Position numbers and translations under genes: made by a program. Below the pieces are notes generated by a model. It saw only the letters and a list, made by a program, of their open reading frames with translations. It ran no database searches and had not been told where the DNA came from. DNA of 56,346 nucleotides. Source: Rhizaria sp. SCN 62-66 (Eukaryota; Rhizaria, unplaced). This document shows positions 33,210 to 44,200 of the stretch, piece after piece. The stretch is from positions 1 through 56,346 of the forward strand of contig MEDY01000177.1 of the NCBI GenBank assembly GCA_001724265.1, read 5' to 3'. Each line of letters begins with the position of its first letter. The stretch's first letter is position 1.

Positions 33210-33740
33210 TTAGCGTAACCTGCGGATATTGGGTACACGCAGCAGCGGCAGCCCCGTGCGCGCGCGCCACTCCTGCTCTTCGCGCATTGCCTCCCTGATG
33301 CGCCGCCCGCGCCAGTCGGGAATGTCACGGCCCGTGGCGGCCTCGAACTCGCGCGGCGTTACAGACCGCGCGGAGGAGTAAAACCCCAGTCCGTAGCCGC
33401 GCACGTAGGTCCCGCCGCGGACGGCGTCGCTGCTGGGAAACGCGCCGCTGGCCAACAGCGCGGCGTCGTTGCTGCCATAAGCCGCGTCGTCGGGGCTCAT
33501 GGGCACTGACAGCGGCGCGCTCGCGGCGGGGTCGAACGGACCGTTGCTGCCGCGGGGGCGAAACGACGTGGGGTCCGGGCCGGAGTTAGGGATGGCGCCA
33601 AAGAGCGGATCTATGCGGTGCCAGGGCGCGTAGTACCAGCCCAGCGACGGCAGCGGGGGACGCGCTGCAGACGCAACGGAGACTGTTAACAGAACGAAGA
33701 GCAATGACAATAGCACTGCGAGCTTTGGCAGAAACAACAT
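33210..33740 (-). CDS. Small secreted or lumenal protein, family unknown
   Basis: 176 residues from the first ATG (33740), ending TAA. The N-terminus is a clear signal peptide (MLFLPKLAVLLSLLFVLLTVSVASA followed by ARP). The mature part starts with a Trp/Tyr-Pro motif (LGWYYAPWHRIDPLFG), then a Pro/Ser/Ala-rich middle, and ends with a basic helical region (DWRGRRIREAMREEQEWRAR). No Cys in the mature chain, so no disulfides. No family recognised. It lies between the RING gene (convergent) and glyoxalase II (same strand) and shares no obvious function with either. Confidence 0.65.
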   Translation of the reverse strand: MLFLPKLAVLLSLLFVLLTVSVASAARPPLPSLGWYYAPWHRIDPLFGAIPNSGPDPTSFRPRGSNGPFDPAASAPLSVPMSPDDAAYGSNDAALLASGAFPSSDAVRGGTYVRGYGLGFYSSARSVTPREFEAATGRDIPDWRGRRIREAMREEQEWRARTGLPLLRVPNIRRLR

Positions 33741-34211
33741 TGGAACCAATGTTCAAGTATATATGGCAAAAACTTGTCGGCCAACTTAAAGCGTGTCTCT
33801 GCAAGACAATGTCATCGCAAAATGAAATGTGATGAACTTGAAGATAGGGATCGCCCTTCATTTCGCACTCTCGTGTCATATAGCTCATTCTCGCTAATAG
33901 TATATGTTAGCAACTTATTAGAGTATAGAAAGAGCAACAATACAACCATTTTAAATCTTGTATTTCAAATAACACTTGAATACGCCTGTAAAACAAAACA
34001 AAAACACCAGCTTCTTCAAGTTGACTCAAACAAGCTTGAGCTCAAGAAAGTAAAGGCTGAAACACATTGAGATTTTTTCGCATCATACGGAGACAAATAT
34101 GATTATCGGTATAGATCACAAAATAAGAAAAGAATCGCCTTTTGGCAAGCATCACTCCTGCCCCAACAAAGCGAAAATCGGCTGTCCGTATTAAAAAAAA
34201 AAACGATACAT
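33741..34211. other. AT-rich intergenic spacer
   Basis: 470 bases between two minus-strand genes, covering the 5' side of the secreted protein gene and the 3' side of glyoxalase II. Short open frames exist on both strands, but none has coding character. Confidence 0.4.
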
Positions 34212-35309
34212 TTAGACCTTGGCAGCGCTGGGCTTCCACGAGTCCTTCCACGTCCTGAGCCGGGCGAACTCCTCGTCGCTCTTGGCGCGCATAAACACGT
34301 TCGTGGCGCGTTCCTGTCCCATCGTCGACGGTTGCGTCAGCTTCGCGCCATCATGCCCGCCCGCGGCGACCCACGATAACTTCGCTTCGATCGCTGCGAG
34401 AGCGTCCTTGGCCTCGGGGACGCCCTCACCGCTGGCCGTGGCGCCGGCGAGTGCGTCGGCGGCGGCGTCGCGGCAGAAGAGCAGGTTGCTGCGAGTGTAC
34501 TCGTGCCCCGTGTACACACGCGTTCCATCAGGCAGCGCGCCGAGCAGGGAGGGGGACGTGAGGTTAGCGCGCATTTGGGCCGCGGAACCCTCGAAAAGTC
34601 GCCCGCAGCCGCCGACGAAGAGCGTGTCGCCAGAGAAAACCGCGCCCGCAGCGTCCTCGGCGCTCACACCGCTTGCAGCAGAGTCGGCTTCACTGCTGTT
34701 GTGCGCAACGGCGGCGGCGGGGCGAACCCAGTAGCAGATGTGGCCCTTGGTGTGGCACGGGGTGTGGATGCAGGAGACTGTGAGCGCGCCGACGGTCACC
34801 GTGTCGCCGTGCGAGACACTCATAGTCGCGCCAGGGACCGCGTCCAGCACACCACCGACGACGCGGACAGCGCTCGCGTCATCATTCGCACTCCCGCTCG
34901 CACTCTCGGCACCCGCAGTTGCAGTCGCAGTGTTGGCGGCACTGCTGGCGGAGCCGATGCTGCGGGCGTTGTTGAGGAGCTTAACCATCTCGAGGTTGCC
35001 GCCCGAGTGGTCCCAGTGCTTGTGTGTGGTGAGCACGGTGCTGATGCGCGCGAGCGGGACGTTTGCGGCCGCGGCCGCGGCGGCGACGGCGGCCGGGTCG
35101 ACGGGGTCCACCACTGCGGCCTCGCCAGTCGCGATGTCGAGCAACAGATAGGCGTAGTTGTCCTCGAGGCACGGGATGGCGGTGACGGTAAAGGCTGGGG
35201 CGGACATGGTGGAGTATGGAAGCGCGGGGAAGCGGAGCAGCGGGCGCTGGGGGGACACAGAGGAAAGACGAGGACCGAGGAGACGAGCGACGACGCGGGA
35301 CAAAAGCAT
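34212..35309 (-). CDS. HAGH: Hydroxyacylglutathione hydrolase (glyoxalase II)
   Basis: 365 residues from ATG 35309, ending TAA. A metallo-beta-lactamase-fold enzyme that hydrolyses S-D-lactoylglutathione to D-lactate and glutathione in methylglyoxal detoxification. The metal-binding motif THKHWDH is at residues 95-101. Other family landmarks are CHTKGHICYWV, SGDTLFVGGCGRLFEG, TGHEYTRSNLLF and the C-terminal PSTMGQERATNVFMR. A 30-40 residue Ala/Ser/Gly insertion follows the active-site region. The N-terminus (MLLSRVVARLLGPRLSSV) resembles a mitochondrial transit peptide. An internal ATG at 35207 (MSAPAF) would give a cytosolic form starting exactly at the conserved domain, as known for glyoxalase II in other eukaryotes. 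Confidence 0.93.
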   Translation of the reverse strand: MLLSRVVARLLGPRLSSVSPQRPLLRFPALPYSTMSAPAFTVTAIPCLEDNYAYLLLDIATGEAAVVDPVDPAAVAAAAAAANVPLARISTVLTTHKHWDHSGGNLEMVKLLNNARSIGSASSAANTATATAGAESASGSANDDASAVRVVGGVLDAVPGATMSVSHGDTVTVGALTVSCIHTPCHTKGHICYWVRPAAAVAHNSSEADSAASGVSAEDAAGAVFSGDTLFVGGCGRLFEGSAAQMRANLTSPSLLGALPDGTRVYTGHEYTRSNLLFCRDAAADALAGATASGEGVPEAKDALAAIEAKLSWVAAGGHDGAKLTQPSTMGQERATNVFMRAKSDEEFARLRTWKDSWKPSAAKV

Positions 35310-35579
35310 CCAACGGAGGCGCTTGAAAGGGGAGAACGCTAAAAAAAGCAATCCATTTGGAAACAAGGCGTTAGTAACTATATGAATCTGGGAGCATTTT
35401 GCGATAAATCATTATTTGTATAGATCTATAGAGAAAACTAGGTAGCTCGGCCGGAGGCGATCGAGAATAGTCCAGACCGAAAGCTCCGAATGAAGATATG
35501 ATGGTGATATAGCAAACGTAGCAAGATATTATAAAGGTGAAATTGAGAACATAAGGCCGTAAACCTCAGACACAGCTTC

Positions 35580-36010
35580 TTATGCCTTGTCCTCGAGCTC
35601 CTTCTTCGCTTGCTCGTGCATGGCATACATGAGCTTGGTGATACGCTCGCAGAGGGCCTTATGGTCGTTCTGCGCGCGCACAAGGTCATGCCGCACCTCG
35701 CGCACCTGATACACGTCGATGTCGGCGCGCGGGAAACCTTCTTCGTCTACCAGGCGCGCGCCTGCGCCGTAGGAACCCATAGCGGTGCTGTGGGTCATGT
35801 GAAGGGGGGAAAGCAACAAACAAGAAAGCGGTTTGTGGTCAGCGTGGGTCTACAACGGGATCAGGCGTGCAACGAGTTCAAATAGGGGATATACCAGTGC
35901 GTTAGCACGTACCGCTCCACAGTTTGCATGTCTACAATCTTGCTCTCGAGCTCAGCGCGCTCCTTGGCGAGATCCTTGAGCTGCTGCCTCATCTCCGCAG
36001 CGGTGGACAT
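35580..36010 (-). CDS. PSMD9: PSMD9/Nas2-like proteasome assembly chaperone, N-terminal domain only (two exons)
   Basis: Exon 1 is 36010-35913 and exon 2 is 35787-35580, joined as GAG CG|C ACC GCT, giving 101 residues ending TAA. The intron is 125 nt (GTACGT with a nearby CTAAC, acceptor CCACAG). Exon 1 encodes a coiled-coil start (MRQQLKDLAKERAELESKI). Exon 2 carries the diagnostic block LVDEEGFPRADIDVYQVREV followed by RHDLVRAQNDHKAL. In PSMD9/Nas2 this N-terminal helical domain precedes a PDZ domain that binds the Rpt5 tail. Here the protein ends after about 100 residues with KKELEDKA and no PDZ domain follows. Either the lineage has a minimal version, or the PDZ part is missing. Confidence 0.85.
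35788..35912 (-). other. Intron of the PSMD9-like gene
   Basis: 125 nt, donor GTACGT and acceptor CCACAG, phase 2. A CTAAC sits only a few bases after the donor, so the functional branch point is uncertain. Confidence 0.75.
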
Positions 36011-36252
36011 GTTGGGCTGAACCCGTGAAAGGCCGCCAACGTGAATAGACAGTGTTATTCATGTTTCTGTGAGATATTATTTAACACAATAGGATTATTT
36101 GTTGGTTCATCGATTATATTATAAAAGAACTTCTGTTGTCGGACGTTTTAACCACGAACATCACATCCGAAATCTCGGATCAATGAGTCACGTCTCTATC
36201 CACTCGTGGTCACCCTGCTCACCTCATTCGTTCTCATCTGCTTTGTCTTAGC

Positions 36253-37962
36253 ATGAGCGCTCCTGCTGCTTCCACCGAGGCTCCCGTGCCGTCTTGCGGT
36301 TCCAAGAGCACCGGCACCTGCGGCCGCGCCTCCGACCCCGCGCCCAAGGGGTGGGGCTCGTTCCACTCGGAGCGCGAGGACGAGCGCGTCGAAGTCCTCA
36401 TCCGCAAGCCCGAGTCCGAGTACAAGCCGCCCGCGCTGGCCGTTCCGCTTGACGCCTGGTGGCGCGCGTTTCCTGTTCCGGGCTCCGAAGCTGCGGCGGC
36501 GACAGACTCGTCCCCGGCCGTCGTGCCTTTCGGCGCCGAGACCAAGCGCGCTCTCTTCCACCTCGAGCCGTCGTGGGCGTTCCTCAACCACGGTGCGTTC
36601 GGCGCCGCGCTGCGTCCCGTCGTCGCCGCCGCGCGCGCGTGGCACGACCGCATGGAGGCGCAGCCGCTGCGGTTTATTGACCGCGAGATGTTGCCGCTGT
36701 TGGTGTACGTCACGCGCGAAACGGCCAAGTACTTTAACGCGCCTGCCCTCGACGTGGTGATGCTCGCTAACGCCACAACGGGACTCAACACCGTGTTCCG
36801 CTCCCTGGGGCTGCGCGCGGGCGAGCGCGTGGCGACGCTGGACTTGGGCTACGGCGCAACGGACAAGATGCTGAAGCACGTGTGCGCCGAGGCTGGCGCC
36901 GTGCACGACCGCATCGGCATCCCGTTGCCCGTGCCATCAGTCAAGGCGCTTGTCGGCGCAGTCAAGCGGTACTTCATCCGCCACCGGCCCGCGCGCCCCG
37001 AGGGCAAGAGCGCTGAGGCCGAGGGCGACGGCGCTGGTGCTGCCGCGAAGGACGGCAGCGCTGCGGGGACGAAGGATGACGATGCTGGTAGTGCTGGTGA
37101 CGCGCTTGTCGACGCGAGCGGCAACGCCGTGACGGCGGTGTTCGGCCAAGACGTGCTGCCCGTGCGCCGCGGCACTGCGCGCGACGGCGGCGTGCGCTTG
37201 CTCGTGCTCGACTATGTTAACAGTAATTCTGGCGTGCGCCTCCCGCTGGCCGAGCTCATCGCCGCCTGCCGCGCTGAGGGCGTCGAAGTGCTCGTCGACG
37301 GCGCGCACTGCTGGGGCTCGCTTGAGGTCGACCTGGCGGCGATTAAGCCGACGTACTTTGTCGCCAACGCGCACAAGTGGCTGTGCGCGAGCAAAGGGTG
37401 CGCGATGCTGTACGTGGCGCCCGCGGCTCAGGCTGGGATTGTGCCGCTTAACATCTCGCACGGCCACGGTGGCGGCTTCACGTCGAGCTTCACATGGACC
37501 GGGCTGCAGGACTACGGGCCCTGGCTCGCGCTGCTGACGGCATTTGACTTCTGGCGCCGTGCGGGGCCCGAGCGCCTGCGCGGGTACATTCACTCTACTG
37601 TCCTGGCGGGCGCGCGGCTGCTGTGCGAGCGCTGGGGCACGGAGCTGATCGCGCCCGAGGAGATGATGCTGCCGATGGCCACGGTGCGACTACCGGGCCC
37701 GCGCGTGCCGCGGTCGGGCAGCGAGCACACACAGCTGCAGGATGCGCTGCACTTCCGCTTCGGCGTCGAGGCCCCCGTGCGCATGCTCAACAACAGGCTT
37801 TATGTGCGTGTGTCGGCGCACATCTACACCGATCTCAGCGAGTTCGAACGCCTCGCCGACGCCATGCTCGAGTTGCGCCCGCGGCTCAGTGCGGAGGAGG
37901 ACGAGGCCGACAAGGAAGCCGCGGAGAACGCCGAGGTCGTCAAGCCCGACAGCGGCTGTTGA
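36253..37962 (+). CDS. Class-V PLP-dependent enzyme (isopenicillin-N-epimerase / cysteine-desulfurase-like)
   Basis: 569 residues on one exon, ending TGA. The fold-type I core is clear: WAFLNHGAFGAAL near residue 112, NATTGLNTV, the PLP-binding Asp in VDGAHCWG (D349), and the Schiff-base Lys in NAHKWLCASKG (K375), followed by GGFTSSFTWTGLQDY. This arrangement is typical of the isopenicillin-N-epimerase-like branch of class-V aminotransferases, whose members act on amino-acid or sulfur substrates. Substrate specificity cannot be read from sequence. A roughly 45-residue Glu/Ala/Asp-rich insertion follows RHRPARPEG. The N-terminus (about 95 residues) and the acidic C-terminal tail ending SGC are extra to the usual ~400-residue family. 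Its promoter is shared with PSMD9 in a 242-base divergent gap. Confidence 0.85.
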   Translation: MSAPAASTEAPVPSCGSKSTGTCGRASDPAPKGWGSFHSEREDERVEVLIRKPESEYKPPALAVPLDAWWRAFPVPGSEAAAATDSSPAVVPFGAETKRALFHLEPSWAFLNHGAFGAALRPVVAAARAWHDRMEAQPLRFIDREMLPLLVYVTRETAKYFNAPALDVVMLANATTGLNTVFRSLGLRAGERVATLDLGYGATDKMLKHVCAEAGAVHDRIGIPLPVPSVKALVGAVKRYFIRHRPARPEGKSAEAEGDGAGAAAKDGSAAGTKDDDAGSAGDALVDASGNAVTAVFGQDVLPVRRGTARDGGVRLLVLDYVNSNSGVRLPLAELIAACRAEGVEVLVDGAHCWGSLEVDLAAIKPTYFVANAHKWLCASKGCAMLYVAPAAQAGIVPLNISHGHGGGFTSSFTWTGLQDYGPWLALLTAFDFWRRAGPERLRGYIHSTVLAGARLLCERWGTELIAPEEMMLPMATVRLPGPRVPRSGSEHTQLQDALHFRFGVEAPVRMLNNRLYVRVSAHIYTDLSEFERLADAMLELRPRLSAEEDEADKEAAENAEVVKPDSGC

Positions 37963-38207
37963 ATAGAACAAGTTGTTATGTTACAGCCAACCGCAAGTGT
38001 TGAGTGCGTGTCGCGTAGACTAGTCAGGCCGGTGTGTAGTTTGAAGACTTAAAGATTTGAATTGAAAGTTCGCAGCTGTATTCGTACCAACAGTTGTAGT
38101 CCACTAATGTAAATAAATATGTCTAAGTAACTATTAAAATCATTGATTGGAGTAAGTGTGGAGAAAATTATCGGTGCAAGTATCACCTTGATCGAAAAAC
38201 AAAACGA

Positions 38208-41200
38208 TTATTCTAAAGGAATAATGTTGTCTTCATCGACGTCATCATCGCACGCGTCATCGGCATCCTCCATGTTCAAGCCCGCGTCGGCAGCCGCATC
38301 GTCGTCTTCGTACTCGTAAGCGATCCCATCTTCGTCCTCGTCCTCGTCCTCCTCTTCGTCGTCGCCGTCCACGAACTGCACCGTGTCGGTCACGCGCCAT
38401 CGCAGCCGCGGCCACGCCCCCGCCACGCGCGCGTCCTCTACGGTACCCGCGCCGCCCTCTGGCCCCGCGGCGCGCAGCAGCGTCGTGGCGGCGGTGGCGG
38501 CGGCGCGCGGGGGCAGCAACACCGCCGCGGCGGCCATAAACACATCTGTCAGCGCGCCCAGGGGAACGGCGTTCAGCGCGGCAACGGCTCCGCTGCTTCT
38601 CGCTGTGTCAGAGGTCAACGCAATCTTGCGTTTGGCCCATTTGCTCTTGCTCTTTTTCGCAGCCATCAGCGCGTTCAAGTGCCTATAAGGCTGGATCTCG
38701 TGGTTCTTATGTGGGCGCTGTAGCTGCACATGCTGCTGCTTCGCTCCACCCTGTGACTGCGGCTGCTGCGGTGCACTGCGCGATAGGTCAGGCGCATCCG
38801 TTGCAGCGCGCTTGGTTCCAGCGCCAACGCGCGCTTGCTCTGTCGCATGGGCGTTAGCGTTCGCAGTTGCCCGCGCTTTCGCTGCCATTGTTGCGTCGAC
38901 CATCTTGCTATCATGAGCGCCTTCGCCCTCGTCGTCGTCAGAGTCCGCGACAGTGTGGCGCGGCGCTAGACGGAGCGCAAACTCGCCCGGGCGCGCGGGC
39001 CCCGGCGGCAGCAGCACGCGCCCGCACAGCGTCGCGCGCGTCGCCGGCGTCGCGCCGCAGCGACAGTCGAGCCCGTGTCCGCACGTGTTAACGCAGAGCG
39101 CGCACATGCCGAACCCGCGCGGCACCCCGTGCGCACAGTTGGTCTCGCCCGCGACCGCATCCGAGGTCAGTGTGCGGTGGTGATGCTGCGCCTCGCTCAG
39201 CATGACTTCAAGGTCGCCGTCGCGCGCGTTCGCGGGCAGCATGCACGTCAGCAGGGCGCGGTGCAGCGCGAGTCCTGCGCTCTCCGCTGCCTGTTGTGTG
39301 TGCGCCTGTGCCTGTGTGCCTGATGTGACTGCGGACGGCCATGCTGCGAGGTCGCAGGCGGGCCAGCGGTCCACGCCGGCCGCGCGCGCCGCCGCGGCCT
39401 GCGCAGCATCGGCGACCGCGGATGCACTCGGCATCACCACCGTCGCCGCAGCTGCAGCCGCACGGTCCGGTTCGCAGTGGTCAAGCAGACGCACGTAGTC
39501 AAAGTCGTCGACCTCCGCAGTGTCACCATTCTCCCCTGTCTCTGCTGTGCTCAGGCGCACCGCGGCCAGGAATGCAGTCACATCGGCCTCGCTCAAACCA
39601 GGGTTTGCACTCAAAACATCATGAGCAACAGCATTTGCAACGGCGCTGGGATTCACAACAGCAGCAGACGGATCCGCGTCTGCTGCAGGCAGCGAGAGTC
39701 CGAAGAACTCTTCAGCAGCGCGGCCTGACAACTCGACCCACACCGCATCCGGCGGCGGCGCTTCTACCGCGGGCTCCTCCACCACATGCCCGCCCAGCGC
39801 CTCGTCCGCCATTGCGGCGGAGATCGCGGCGGCGGCCGCCTCAATCTCGGCCGCGGTCATCGCGCCGTCGCCGTCGCTGCCTGCGCCGGAGCCCGCGGCG
39901 GTCGCCAGCGCCTGGTTACCATACACTGCAGCAGCGCGCGCGGCGTTGGTGGTCTGCGCGGCGGCCGCGTCGCCCACTGTGTCGGGGTCGGACAGCCGCA
40001 GCGCGATGCGCCACCGCCAGCGCAGTGCGTGGAGGCAGCGGGGGCACACTCCCGGGCACGACGCCGGCAGCGGTAGGTGTGTGGACGCGGCCGACATCCT
40101 CTGCAGCAACGCGAGCGGCAGTTGCGAGACGACGGCGGCGGATGTGGCACCGCGCCTGCTGTGCACAGCGGCGAACTCGTGCCATGTGCGGATGGCGGCG
40201 TTGCGCGTCGCGTAGCGGCGGCAGCGGCCGCAAAAGGGTCGTGAAAAATCTGACGCAGCGGCGGGCAAGTGCGCAGTTACGCAGCCGAGCACGCGCCGCA
40301 GTCGCGGATGCAGCCGCAGCATCGCGCGCGCGACTGACGGCGCGATGGCCTTGGCCTCCCGTTCGCCCAGCTGCAGCTGCGCAATCTCTTGCTCACGCGC
40401 GCGCGTCTTTTCGGTGCAATCCGCACCAGGTGCGTGCAGTGCAGCGGCGCTGGCATCTAGATCGGTCAGAAGAGTGTCGAACTCGACGGGCGCCCACGCG
40501 CCCGCGCTGTCTTCGCCGATCTGCATCGCCTCTTCGAGATGCTCGCGCGCCGCACCCAGCAGCGTCACCAGCCCGGCCGGCGTCAGCGGCTCGCAGTCGG
40601 CAGCGGCGGCAACAGCTGCAACCACGGCGCTGGTAGCAGTGGCGTTAGATTCCACGGCAACATCGTCAACGATCGAAGCAGACGTTGACTCTTCGTCATC
40701 GCCCTTGGCATCGCCATATGTATTGGCATCAGCATCGATGTTGTCATGAGAGTCACGATCATGCATTGCATTGCGTTCGTTAACATCTGCGCTACTATCA
40801 TCCTTGTTATCACTTTGCGCGCCGGTCCGGGCAAGCCGCGCAGCACGGCGTGTTTGCCTGCGCGCCTCGGCTTCAGCGAACCGGGCTGCCTGGGCTGAAA
40901 TCAACGTCGCCGCTGCAGCGCGAGCGGCGACAGTTGCTACAGCGCCCGTGGCCACAAAAGATCCAGGGCCACCGCGCGCCTGTGCGGGCGGCGGCTGACC
41001 GTACCTATGCTGCGGCAGCGGTTGTGGCGCCGATGCGGCGGGCACGTAGCGGTAGTTACGCAGCGAGCGCCGCAGATACCGGGCGAACGCGACTGCTGCA
41101 GTTGTGGGTCCCTTCTCCGTCGTCGCCTCGGTCTTCACAACCACCGCACCGCTTGCATCTTCACTGGCACTCGCGCTTGAGTGTGACTGGCGGCTTGGCT

Positions 41201-44200
41201 GGCACACCATGGTCGGCGGCGGCGTCGGCAGTGTGCGTGGTGCGCCGTGCGCGAAGAACGCGGCCTGGAAAGCCCCCACCAGCGCGGCGCCCAGGCGCGG
41301 CAGCGGCGCGGACAGCGCGACAGCGGGCCACAGCAGCGGCAGTCCCCGCCAGCACTGCGGCGCAACGGTGTCGCAGCAATCCTGGTCCACGGGCGTGGGG
41401 GCGCTGCATGGCGCCAGGAGCGAAAATGAAACGACCGCACCCGGGCCCGCAACGCGCGCGCTGCACGGCGCCGCTGACTCCGCGACAACGCCGCCAGACG
41501 CGGAGTACGTCGCGGTGTAGGTGGGCAACAGGACGGGAAACACGGCACCGCGGCTCGGGCGCAGCGCCGCAGGCAGCAATGCGCGTGCGCGGGTGCACGC
41601 TGCAGACATCGCGGCAATGCGTGCAGATGTGCGAGAGTCTGTAGCTGCGGCTTCAAAAGCAGCAAGCGCAGATCCGTCCCAAACCAGTGCGACGGACAGC
41701 GGCGGCGCGGTGGCGTTGCTCGCCGGGGGTGTGAGCGTCAACGCAGCCAGTACAAGGGCAAAAGCGCGTGACGAGGGCGCGGCTGCTATCGTCGTTGCAG
41801 CAGAAGTCGCTGCAGCGGAGGGAGCAGCAGTCGCAGCGGCGGCAACCTGGCCGAGGGGCAGCGCGAGGCGGTCAAGCAAAGGCAGAGGATAAAGCCATGG
41901 CAGATTTGATGCAGGTAAAGGAAACGAAAGCGCCGCAGCGGCCGCAGAAGCAGCGGTTTCCTCATCTTTGTCCTCACCGTCGACAGCGTTGTTGCTATTG
42001 CAACTCTCGTCGACGTCAGAATCAGCGTCAGAGTCGGGCGCAGATGCAGCGACAGGCTTCGTTGTTGCATCAACAATACTGCCATTTGCGCCCGCAGTCG
42101 CGTTCGCAGCACTGCTGCTTCCATCTTTATCACCATCTCCCATGTTCGCCCCCGCAACAGCACTCCGGACGCTTATAGCAGCAGCAGGCTTCGCGAGAGG
42201 CCGCTCCATCGGACTGACCGTGGCCGCGTGGCGCGCCCACTCGCGCACGAGCTCACTGAGCTTGACACGCGCGCCGGGGGGCACGACGCCCGCTGCGACA
42301 ACCATGTCCGCGCCCGTCACGCCGCCGCCACGCCCACTCGCGCGCGCGTTAGCCGCGGCGACACCGCAAGAGCTCTCGGCGTGCATCGCGGCCGCGGCAG
42401 CAGGAACGGATGAGAAGACGGGGCCGAGCGCGGCGGCCCAGCGCAGCGGCGCGGGCACCACAGTGGAGCCCGTCGCCGATACAGCCGCGAGCGCGCTGCA
42501 CTGCATCATCGCGTCAAACGCGTCAATGCACACGAGTACGCAGTCACTGTTCTCATGATCGCTGGCAGTCGCATCAAGCGAGGTTGCTGCCGCGACGGCG
42601 CACGAGGCCGCCGCGGCCGTGGCGTCAGCGGCCGCCGCAGCGGTGGAGAGTGTGGCTGCGTGCCAGGCAAGCGCGCGCTGCACGCGCGCATAGTCCTCCG
42701 CGTCCGGCACCGAAGGTTCGGTGCGGGTGTCAACGCGGAGCTGCAGCGGGCGACTCGCGCGCAGCAGAGTCGGGACAATGCCCACGCCCGTGCTTGCAGC
42801 CGCACCTGCGCTCACTCCTGCAGCTGTGACTGGAGCTGGCGATAAGGACTGTACCTGTGGGGCCTGAGACTGTTTGTTGCTGCGCTTGCCCCGGCCCCTG
42901 GCACGAAGCACCGGCTCCGTCGAGTTCGCGTGTGCGCCTCCACTTGCACTGTCATTGTGTCTGGCGGCCGCGAACGCGCACGCAAGCGCGCGCGGCACGG
43001 CGGCCAGCAGAGACGCGGGCTTCGCAGCGTCGGCCTTGTTCAGCGTGCGGAACGACGTCTTGGGCGGCGTGCAGAACAGCCCGCGATTGCGGTCGTATGT
43101 GAGCCGCAGTTGCACGGGCTCGCCCGTCAGCGCCGCCGCAGGCAGCGCGCGCAGCACGAAGTCGGACTCGGCCACGAACACGCGTAACACGGTGCCGGTG
43201 CGCGGTAGAGCGCGCAGGGGGAGAGCCGGCGGGGGCAGCGTGCGGCCGCCCGCGCCGGCGCCCACACTGGCGCTGCTGGTGTTGTTGCTCGCGGCGGGAG
43301 TGTTGGTGTAGTCCGGCGGATGCAGCGGCACAGTGGACGGCATAATAGAGCCGTCCCACACATCGACCACGGCCTCGGCATTGCTGTTGGCGTAGCTCGA
43401 CGCTGACGTGTAGCGCAACACAGCGACGAGCACAGTGAAAAACGTCTGCGAGCGCACGTTATCAGTGAACGTGGCCGCGCCCATCTCAGCCAGCGAGATG
43501 AGCGCCGCCGTCGTAGGCCGCACGTCGCCGCCGCTACTCACGCTGCGGGACGCGGCCTGCGCGGCTGCCACGGCGCACGCGCCCGTCCCGCTCGCGACGG
43601 GCGCCAGCAGCGCGGGAGGTACTGGCCAGCGCACGCAGCAGGGGAACGCCGGGTGCGCTAGCCCGGGCGGCACCGCGGCGCGCGCGGCGGCGGCGACGGC
43701 GAGCGCGGCCACCTCGGCGCGCGCGTCGGCGCGGCCCTCGCTGTGCGCTTGCGCCGAGGTCATTTGCGACTGCGCGAGCTCCTGCAGCGCCGCGAGGGGC
43801 GGCAGCGCGGCGGGCGCGGGCAGCCACGGCGGCGCGAGCAACGGCAGCCACAGTCGCGGCGCCTTGCCGCTCGCGCGTGCAGAAGCCGGTGCAGCTACGC
43901 TGGATGAATTCGGCGAGTTCACGGTGGTCGTTGGAGCGGCAGCAGCAGCGGCGGCCGCGGCGGCTTGGTTCGCGGTGCGCAGCGCTGCAACGGCTGTCTT
44001 GGCGGCGGACGCGGCGACCATGCACATCTCGGCGTTTTGCGCCGCGGACACCGTCGTGCGCGCCAGCACGTGCACGACGCGCCCGGCCACCGTCCCCGCG
44101 GTCGCCGCCGAGTCGTCCACTGGGTGGCCGTAGGCGTCGAGGGTCTGGGTCGCGGGTGGGGGTGCAGCGGCAGCGCCGCGGGGGCGCGGCAGCGGCGCGG

